From positions 1 through 64,000 of the forward strand of contig JAFGEP010000015.1 in assembly GCA_016931535.1 (NCBI GenBank): a stretch of 64,000 nt of DNA, read 5' to 3'. The notes under the pieces are model-generated. The model was not told the origin of the DNA and made no database searches. It was given only the letters and a program-made list of their open reading frames with translations. The DNA is from Bradymonadales bacterium (GTDB taxonomy: Bacteria > Myxococcota_A > Bradymonadia > JAFGEP01). Positions 42,949-64,000 of the stretch are shown in pieces. The translations under genes were made by a program, and so were the position numbers. Numbering within the stretch: the stretch's first letter is position 1; each line of letters starts with the position of its first letter.

Positions 42949-45900
42949 GTGAGACGGAACATCATGAATCGGCCCGGCGAAACACGACCGTTGTACATGG
43001 CCTGCTTCGCGGCCATCGTCCTAGTCGCAACCAGCTGGCTGACTTGCAGTGAAGAGCTCGAGCCACCCGTGGCTCGGATCGTCGGACCCTATACCGCCCT
43101 GGTTGGAGCGGTGGTTCAACTGGATGGTTCCACCAGCAGCGATCCGGAGGGTGGTTCGCTCTTCTTCTCCTGGACCTTCAAGCAGAAACCGGCCGACAGC
43201 CGATCGGTCTTCAACGACCCCTCGCTGGTCACCCCCGCCTTCGTGGCCGACCGCGAGGGCCAGTACCAGGTCGAGCTCATCGTCTCCAACGGCCTGCTGC
43301 AATCCTTGCCGGTCACGCATACTCTCCAGGTGGGGCCCTGTGGAGGCCACCCACCGGTGGTGGCTGCCATAGCGACCGATCCCGCCGTGCCGGTGGTTGG
43401 CGATACCGTCCGCTTCTCGGCGCAGATCACCGACGAGGATCTGTCCGATTCCTGCCTGCTGGCCCAGACCTTCGACTACGACTGGAGGCTCTTCACCGTG
43501 CCGGCGGGCAGCTCGGCGGTGTTGGCCGACAGCGCCCAGAGCAACCCCTGGATGGTGGTCGATCGCTCCGGAGTCTACGCCCTGGAGCTGGTGGTGACCG
43601 ACTCGGCCGGCTGGTCCAGCGAACCGGTTCTGTTCACCTTCAATGTCTCCACCTGTGGCGAGGCTGCGCCGGTCGTCGAGGAGATCGTGGCCAACCCGCC
43701 CAATCCCCCGTTGGGAGAGCTGGTCGTCCTGTCGGCCACGGTGGTTGACAGCGACAACGACTCCACCTGTAACCTGGGCCAGCAGCTCAGCTATCACTGG
43801 CAGCTGACCGAAGTTCCGGTGGGAAGCCTGGCGGTCATCGAGCGCTCCGACCTGGAGGTGACCTGGTTCTGGCCCGACGTGTCCGGGAGCTATGTCGTCA
43901 CCCTGGTCGTCACCGACTCCACCGGGCTCGCAAGCCAGCCGGCCCACCTGGAGCTGACCGCCGGCCCGTGCGGCGATTTCCCGCCGGTAGTGGAGTCGAT
44001 CCAGGCCGAGCCGGAAGATCCGGATGTCGGGGAGATCGTCACCCTGACGGCCGATGTGTACGACCCGGACAACGAGGAAGGTTGCGACGCCAACCAGGAG
44101 CTTTTCTTCAACTGGCAGATCGTGGCCGGTCCTGCCGGAACCCTGTCCCGTATCGAGGAGCCGACCTGGGAGGAGACCTGGTTTCTACCCGATCTCCCCG
44201 GCGACTATCTCATCCGGCTGGTGGTAACCGACTCCACCGGGCTGTCCAGTGATCCGGCGGAAATCCTGGTGACCGTCGGGGTCTGCGGCTCCAGGCCGCC
44301 GATCATCGAGGGGATCTCTGCCGATCCGCTGGCGCCCAACACGGGTGACATGGTGCAGCTGCGGTTGACGGTGACCGACGAGGATACCGAAGATCCCTGT
44401 GACGACGTGTCTCAGTTCTATGCCGAGTGGTGGTTCCAGGAAAAACCGGGCGGGAGCCTGGCCGCGCTCTCCGACCCGCGCCTGTCCAACCCCACCTTCG
44501 TGGCCGACATGCCCGGCGACTACGTGATCAACGCCCGGGTTACCGACCCGCGCGGGTTGACCAGCCAGGTGGCCCAGCTGGTCGTCACCGCTTCCGAATG
44601 CGGCGCCGCGCCGCCGGTGGCCACCCTCACCGCCAACCCCTCCGCCCCGATCATCGGGCAGCAGGTGCTCCTGCGGGCCGAGGTGGTGGATGCGGACATG
44701 GATGACGGCTCCGAGGATGACACCTGCACCCTGCCGGAAAGCTTCACCTACCTGTGGCGGTTCGTCCAGGTTCCAACGGAAAGCCTGAGCGAGATCCGAC
44801 TCGAAACCTCGCAGAACGCCTCCTTCGTCCCCGACTCGCCCGGACTGTACGTCATCGAGTGCCTGGTGCACGATGCCATGGGACATCGGAACGTGGCCGG
44901 AGAAGAGGGCGACCTGGTCGTCCAGGTCCAGGTGGCCGACTGTGGTGACGCTCCTCCGGTGGTCGAGGAGATCGCGGCGGTCCCGGCCCTGCCGTACACC
45001 GGCGATATCGTGCTGTTATCGGCCGACGTGACCGATGCCGACCAGACCTGTGGAGAGGACCAGCTTTTGACCTACGACTGGCGCATCATCCAGATGCCGT
45101 CGGGCTCGCTGGCCCAGCTCAACAACCCGGGGGGCGAGAACCCCTGGTTCTCGGCCGACACCCCGGGCCCCTTCATGGTTCGCCTGGTGGTGACCGACTC
45201 GACCGACCGTTCGAGCATTCCCGAGGATATCACGGTCGAAGTCAGCCCCTGCGGAAGCGCCGCCCCGGAGGTCACCAGCGCGGTTCCCACCCCCAATCCC
45301 GCCAACATCGGGCAGCGAGTGGAGCTCGAGATCGAGGTCAACGACGTGGACAACAACATCGGCGGCTGTGAGATGGGCCAACGCCTCGACACCGTCTCCT
45401 GGTTCGCCTCCCGGCCCTCCGGCTCCAGGGCGGAGTTGAACCCGCCAGAGGGGTTGCACCCCTCGTTCATCCCCGATGTCCCGGGTGTGTATGTCGTCCG
45501 GACCCGGGTCACCGACGACACCGGGCGCTGTACCGAGTCCGACGCCCCCCCCGTGACCGCCGCCGAATGCGGGGGCGCGCCCCCCTTCATCGAAGAGGTG
45601 ACCGTCACCGTCGAGGACCTGGTCCCCGAGCAGTACGATGTCGGCAACCTGGTCACGTTGAACATCACCCCTTCGGATGCCGACAACACCTCCGGCTGCC
45701 TGGGAGAGGACGTCCTGCAAACCCTCACGGTCACCTCCTGGTTCGTCTCCCTGCCGGCCGGCTCCACCGCCGCCCTGACTCCCGCCGAGGGCTTGACCCC
45801 CAGCTTCGTGGCCGATGTCCCCGGCACCTACCTGGTCCGCAGCCGGGTGACCGACGATACCGGCCTGTTCGGCGAGAAGGACACCTCGGTCCTGGTCGAC

Positions 45901-48900
45901 ACCTGTGGCAGCAATCCCCCCATGATCCAGGTGGGCCACCCGACGATCCCCGACGCAGAGCTGATCTACCCCACCGGGGCCCGGGTCGAGCTGCTGGTGC
46001 AAGCGGATGACCTGGATGTCCTGCTGTGCAGGATGGACCAGACACTCACGGTCACATCGGGGTTCGTCAGTCGGCCCGCCGGTTCCCGCGCCGAGCTGGC
46101 TCCGGCGGAGGGCATCCACCCCTCTTTCGTTGCTGACGTTCCCGGCCCCTATCTCCTCCGGAGCGTCGTCGACGACGGCACCGGCCGCACCGCAGAGGTC
46201 ATCACCCCCATCGAGGTCACCGACTGCGGTAACGCCACCCCCTGGGTGGAGGTCGACCCGTCGGGTTCTCTGAATATCGGCGAGCCGGTGATCCTGGTGG
46301 TCACCCCCCATGACGCCGACCTCCCGGACGAAGGGGACTGCGAGCTGGAGCCCCAGATCCTCACGGTCCACTCCGCCTTCGTCTCCCGTCCGGCGGGCTC
46401 CACCGCCAGGCTGGCTCCAGCCGAAGGGTTGACCCCTACCTTCGTACCCGATGTTCAGGGCCCGTACATCGTCCGCACCAGCGTCGACGACGGCACCGGC
46501 CGCTCCAGCTTCAAGGACACCACCATCCAGATCCTGACCTGCGGGGGAAATCCCCCCCAGATCGACGAGTCGATCATCATCACTCCGGCGGTTCGCAACG
46601 TCGGCGACCTCGTCACCCTGACCCTGACTGCATCGGATGAAGATGATGAATGTGGTCTGGATTCTACCCGCACCGTGCACAGCACCTTCCTCAGTCGCCC
46701 GCCGGGATCGATCGCCGTGCTCTCGCCGGCCGAGGGGCTCCAGCCGGCCTTCGTGGCCGATCGAGGAGGCGACTACCTGATCCGGGCCACCGTGACCGAC
46801 GCCACCGGTCGATCGTCGTTCAAGGACATCCCGGTCTCGGTGAAGGTCTGTGGCGGCCAGGATCCCGAGCTGACCGTATCGATCCTGTTGAACGGCGTCC
46901 CTTACGATCCGGACGTGGACCAGGTTAACGCCGGCGACCAGATCACCCTGCTGACTGTCGCCACCGATCCCGACAATGCCAACATTGCGCCGGACAACTG
47001 CAATCTCGGCCAACAGCTGACCATCCACTCCGAGTTCGGACAGCGGCCCCCGGGTTCGACAGCTACCCTCATCCCCGCCGAGGGAAGCGAACCCACCTTC
47101 GTACCGGACGTTCGGGGTTGGTATGTCATCCAGACCACGGTCACCGACCCGACCGGAAGAACCGATCTGGAGATCACCGGTGTGGAGGTCTCCGACTGCG
47201 GAGACAACCCGCCCGTCATCGAGCTGGTCGTAGTGACCGCCGTGGGTGGAGATCCGGCCAACATCGATGTGGGAGACCTGATCACCCTCGACATTACGGC
47301 GACCGACGATGACACCCTGGAAGGCTGCGCGGTTCAAGGACAACCCCAGCTGTCCTCCCAGTTCATCCAACGCCCATCCGGCTCGCTGGCGGCGCTCAAC
47401 CCGAGCGAGGGCTCCGAGCCCGCCTTCGTCCCCGACCGATGGGGTACGTACATCATCAGGAGCACCGCGGTGGATGCCACCGGCCGATCTGCAACCAAGG
47501 AGACGACCGTGTCGGTGATCGAATGCGGCGATTACTATCCCGAGGTGAGCATCATCGTCACCGTGGAGGGGGTGGAGGTCCCGGCCGATGAGGTCAACAC
47601 CGGCGATCTCGTGACCCTGGAGGTCACCGCCATAGACCGGGACAACTACGCCTGTGAGTTCGATCCGCCCCAGGTGATCACGCTGAGCTCCGCCTTTGTC
47701 AGCCGACCCGCCGGGTCCCAGGCGGTGCTCGTCCCCGCCGAGGGGAACCTCCCCTCCTTCGTGGCCGACGTCTCTGGACCCTTCTGGATCCGCACCACCG
47801 CCGACGACGGCACCGGCAGAGCCACCTCGGTGGACACCGAGTTCAACGTGAGAGATTGCGGCGATCACGTTCCCACCTTCGACCTGATCACCATCATAGT
47901 CGGCATGATGGAGCTCATTCCACCCGACATGCCCAACACCGGAGATCTGGTCCACCTGGCGCTGGTGGGCATCGACGAGGACAACACGTTGATCGACTGC
48001 TGCCCGACCCCTCCCTGTCAGACCTTGACCTACGACTCCTGGTTCCTCTCCCGTCCCGCCGGCTCCTCCACCGAGCTGACCCCCGCCGAGGGGACCGAGC
48101 CGGCTTTCCTGGCCGATAGACCCGGCACCTACCTCATCCGCTCCCAGGTCGAGGACGGGACCGGGCGATCCTCCTTCCAGGACACCACGGTCCAGGTCGG
48201 CGTTTGTGGAAGCCATCCCCCGGTGGCGGTCATCGAGGTGATCCAGCCGGAGAATCCGACCTACGTGCCGGGAGAGCCCTACCTGGTGCCCTCCGGTTCG
48301 ACGGTGGTCCTGAACGCCTCCGCCTCTACCGACGGCGAGGAGGGGTGTCTGCCCGAGCCGCAGCCGTTGTCCTTCTACTGGTCGCTGCTCCAAACCCCTG
48401 CCGGAAGCACCGCCACCTTCCTGAATCCGACGCTGGTTCAACCCTACCTTGTCACCGACATCCCTGGGAGCTACGTCGTGCTCCTGTCGGTGAACGACGG
48501 CCGGGACAGCGGGACAGCCCAGCTCGAGCTGGTGGCCGATCCGGCCGATGCGCTGGTGCCAGGACAGGGGCTCAGCATCACCCTGGTCGATGGCGGTTCG
48601 ACCCTCTGGAACCAGCCCGAGGGGATCGCCTGGGATGGCGGTACTGACATCTACGTCGTCCAGAACGGATCCGACATGGTCACCCGGACCTACCTGGATG
48701 GAGGCGCCTGGGTCACCGAGCCCTTCTCCACCGGGCTGTGGCTGAACAATCCACACGATATCGTCTACTATCCGACCTCTTCCCTGTTGCTGGTCTCCGA
48801 TGAGACCGACAACGCCGTCATCAGCCTGAACACCCTCACCGGAGAGCAACAGCTCTTTACCACCGCTGGAGCGGTGAGCCAGCCGTCCGGAGTCGACCTT

Positions 48901-49416
48901 GTACAGATTGGCACTACCAACTACCTGGTGGCTGTGGACCAGACGAGACGCGCCCTGGTGCGATTCGAAATGCTCGCCCCCAACAACTACAGCGACATCG
49001 ACCTGGAAGGCGGGGACTCCTTTATCAACCCCTGGGGCGTCCAGGCGGAGGTCGTCTCCGGTACCACACGCTACTGGTCCACCAGCACCTTTCTGGGCTA
49101 CCTCCGGCGGTTGACCCCCGCGGGAACCGGATACGACCGGGTTGAGATGACCACCATCCTTTCCAGCCCCCACGACATCCTGTACTCAAGCGATGTCGAC
49201 GCCCTCCTGGTGGCGGATAGCGGCTCAGGTCGCATCCTGTGGGTCGATCACTGCCCGAATCCCACGCCGATCTACCCTTGCCAGGTGGTCCCGCTTGTCT
49301 CCGGGCTGGTCCGGCCCTACGGGCTGGCCTTTGGCCCCGACAACTCCCTGCTGGTGACCGACCGGGGAACGAACAACCTCTACCAGGTCACCTACACCAC
49401 CGGCGACTGGTGGTGA
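42949..49416 (+). CDS. Giant surface protein: 17 PKD-like domains plus C-terminal propeller-like region
   Basis: About 2,155 residues. GTG 42949 has GGAGG 5 nt upstream; ATG 42964 is the alternative. A signal segment ends in WLTC, which may be a lipoprotein Cys. Then 17 tandem Ig/PKD-like domains of about 105 residues, each opening after a CG doublet (CG..PPVVEEI..P..P..GD.V.L) and holding one further Cys near DxDN...C, so disulfides within or between domains are likely. From about 1,870 a 285-residue region with repeated blades (NQPEGIAWDGGTDIYVVQ, LNNPHDIVYYPTSSLLLVSDE, GLVRPYGLAFGPDNSLLVTDRG) resembles an NHL/SMP-30-type propeller. Adhesion or matrix role is inference. Converges with the TSP3 giant gene, 13 nt between. 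Confidence 0.9.
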   Translation: MRRNIMNRPGETRPLYMACFAAIVLVATSWLTCSEELEPPVARIVGPYTALVGAVVQLDGSTSSDPEGGSLFFSWTFKQKPADSRSVFNDPSLVTPAFVADREGQYQVELIVSNGLLQSLPVTHTLQVGPCGGHPPVVAAIATDPAVPVVGDTVRFSAQITDEDLSDSCLLAQTFDYDWRLFTVPAGSSAVLADSAQSNPWMVVDRSGVYALELVVTDSAGWSSEPVLFTFNVSTCGEAAPVVEEIVANPPNPPLGELVVLSATVVDSDNDSTCNLGQQLSYHWQLTEVPVGSLAVIERSDLEVTWFWPDVSGSYVVTLVVTDSTGLASQPAHLELTAGPCGDFPPVVESIQAEPEDPDVGEIVTLTADVYDPDNEEGCDANQELFFNWQIVAGPAGTLSRIEEPTWEETWFLPDLPGDYLIRLVVTDSTGLSSDPAEILVTVGVCGSRPPIIEGISADPLAPNTGDMVQLRLTVTDEDTEDPCDDVSQFYAEWWFQEKPGGSLAALSDPRLSNPTFVADMPGDYVINARVTDPRGLTSQVAQLVVTASECGAAPPVATLTANPSAPIIGQQVLLRAEVVDADMDDGSEDDTCTLPESFTYLWRFVQVPTESLSEIRLETSQNASFVPDSPGLYVIECLVHDAMGHRNVAGEEGDLVVQVQVADCGDAPPVVEEIAAVPALPYTGDIVLLSADVTDADQTCGEDQLLTYDWRIIQMPSGSLAQLNNPGGENPWFSADTPGPFMVRLVVTDSTDRSSIPEDITVEVSPCGSAAPEVTSAVPTPNPANIGQRVELEIEVNDVDNNIGGCEMGQRLDTVSWFASRPSGSRAELNPPEGLHPSFIPDVPGVYVVRTRVTDDTGRCTESDAPPVTAAECGGAPPFIEEVTVTVEDLVPEQYDVGNLVTLNITPSDADNTSGCLGEDVLQTLTVTSWFVSLPAGSTAALTPAEGLTPSFVADVPGTYLVRSRVTDDTGLFGEKDTSVLVDTCGSNPPMIQVGHPTIPDAELIYPTGARVELLVQADDLDVLLCRMDQTLTVTSGFVSRPAGSRAELAPAEGIHPSFVADVPGPYLLRSVVDDGTGRTAEVITPIEVTDCGNATPWVEVDPSGSLNIGEPVILVVTPHDADLPDEGDCELEPQILTVHSAFVSRPAGSTARLAPAEGLTPTFVPDVQGPYIVRTSVDDGTGRSSFKDTTIQILTCGGNPPQIDESIIITPAVRNVGDLVTLTLTASDEDDECGLDSTRTVHSTFLSRPPGSIAVLSPAEGLQPAFVADRGGDYLIRATVTDATGRSSFKDIPVSVKVCGGQDPELTVSILLNGVPYDPDVDQVNAGDQITLLTVATDPDNANIAPDNCNLGQQLTIHSEFGQRPPGSTATLIPAEGSEPTFVPDVRGWYVIQTTVTDPTGRTDLEITGVEVSDCGDNPPVIELVVVTAVGGDPANIDVGDLITLDITATDDDTLEGCAVQGQPQLSSQFIQRPSGSLAALNPSEGSEPAFVPDRWGTYIIRSTAVDATGRSATKETTVSVIECGDYYPEVSIIVTVEGVEVPADEVNTGDLVTLEVTAIDRDNYACEFDPPQVITLSSAFVSRPAGSQAVLVPAEGNLPSFVADVSGPFWIRTTADDGTGRATSVDTEFNVRDCGDHVPTFDLITIIVGMMELIPPDMPNTGDLVHLALVGIDEDNTLIDCCPTPPCQTLTYDSWFLSRPAGSSTELTPAEGTEPAFLADRPGTYLIRSQVEDGTGRSSFQDTTVQVGVCGSHPPVAVIEVIQPENPTYVPGEPYLVPSGSTVVLNASASTDGEEGCLPEPQPLSFYWSLLQTPAGSTATFLNPTLVQPYLVTDIPGSYVVLLSVNDGRDSGTAQLELVADPADALVPGQGLSITLVDGGSTLWNQPEGIAWDGGTDIYVVQNGSDMVTRTYLDGGAWVTEPFSTGLWLNNPHDIVYYPTSSLLLVSDETDNAVISLNTLTGEQQLFTTAGAVSQPSGVDLVQIGTTNYLVAVDQTRRALVRFEMLAPNNYSDIDLEGGDSFINPWGVQAEVVSGTTRYWSTSTFLGYLRRLTPAGTGYDRVEMTTILSSPHDILYSSDVDALLVADSGSGRILWVDHCPNPTPIYPCQVVPLVSGLVRPYGLAFGPDNSLLVTDRGTNNLYQVTYTTGDWW
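43050..48570 (+). repeat. Tandem PKD-like coding repeats (17 units, about 323 bp)
   Basis: Coding repeats inside the giant PKD-like gene, diverged at DNA level. Units 8-16 share a variant with RPAGSxAxLxPAEGLxPxFVxD, while units 2-7 use PxGSLAxL...NPxFxxDxPG, so the array falls into two subfamilies. Confidence 0.85.
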
Positions 49417-49429
49417 TCCAGGCCAGAGG

Positions 49430-64000
<14,571 letters not shown>

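Noticed and set aside
45016..49173. 1,385-codon open frame antisense to the giant PKD-like gene
   Set aside because: It mirrors the repeats of the sense gene, has no recognisable domains or ribosome binding site, and such frames are expected opposite GC-rich coding sequence.

Overview
The window is GC-rich bacterial chromosome. I think it comes from a member of the former Deltaproteobacteria, most likely Myxococcota or a close relative. The basis is qualitative: many secreted or lipid-anchored proteins with Asp/Pro/Gly-rich linkers and Cys-rich modules, a eukaryotic-like Ser/Thr kinase with a C-terminal PEGA domain, an FGE/SUMF1-type lipoprotein, and giant calcium-binding-type repeat proteins, one ending in a MYXO-CTERM-like tail (Cys motif, hydrophobic segment, Arg cluster). 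No rRNA, tRNA, CRISPR array, transposase or phage gene was seen.

Layout. (1) 1-9.6 kb: a complete reductive pyrimidine degradation locus. A PreT-PreA fusion (dihydropyrimidine dehydrogenase) on + converges on a minus-strand run of dihydropyrimidinase, class III (beta-alanine type) aminotransferase, beta-ureidopropionase, methylmalonate/malonate-semialdehyde dehydrogenase, a small ferritin-like protein and dCTP deaminase. Together they would take uracil or thymine to acetyl-CoA or propionyl-CoA. (2) 9.6-11.7 kb: a low-complexity GTGAAC tract, a FadL-like outer-membrane protein and a lipoprotein. (3) 11.9-22.9 kb: cytoplasmic and signalling genes: an unrecognised protein, a divergent biotin-ligase-like protein, Ser/Thr kinase-PEGA, a double cNMP-binding protein, FHA-GGDEF, an FGE-type lipoprotein, a HEAT-like protein and a PAS histidine kinase. 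(4) 22.9-26.2 kb: an MBL-fold hydrolase, two deoxynucleoside kinases and thymidine kinase, i.e. deoxynucleoside salvage. (5) 26.4-36.3 kb: an alpha-2-macroglobulin-like protein without a visible thioester motif, divergent from a YfaP-like (DUF2135-like) lipoprotein, then two exported envelope proteins. (6) 36.8-42.7 kb: a KefB-type antiporter, a decayed CoA-activase remnant, a small Cys-rich protein coupled to a membrane protein, an L,D-transpeptidase lipoprotein and another lipoprotein. (7) 42.9-64 kb: two giant convergent surface-protein genes, a 17-domain PKD-like protein ending in a propeller-like region, and a >4,850-residue TSP3-type Asp-rich protein cut by the right edge.

Nucleotide salvage plus base catabolism would suit an organism feeding on DNA or RNA from other cells; that is inference. 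The most unusual signals are (a) a dispersed non-coding repeat whose stem-loop changes sequence while keeping its pairing, and whose core supplies the Arg tail and stop codon of the giant protein; (b) the nested repeat-of-repeats architecture of that giant gene, an ABC trimer of about 1,221 bp five times over; (c) a 96-nt hairpin with about 35 paired bases beside a pseudogene; and (d) the YfaS/YfaP-like pair around an AT-rich palindrome.
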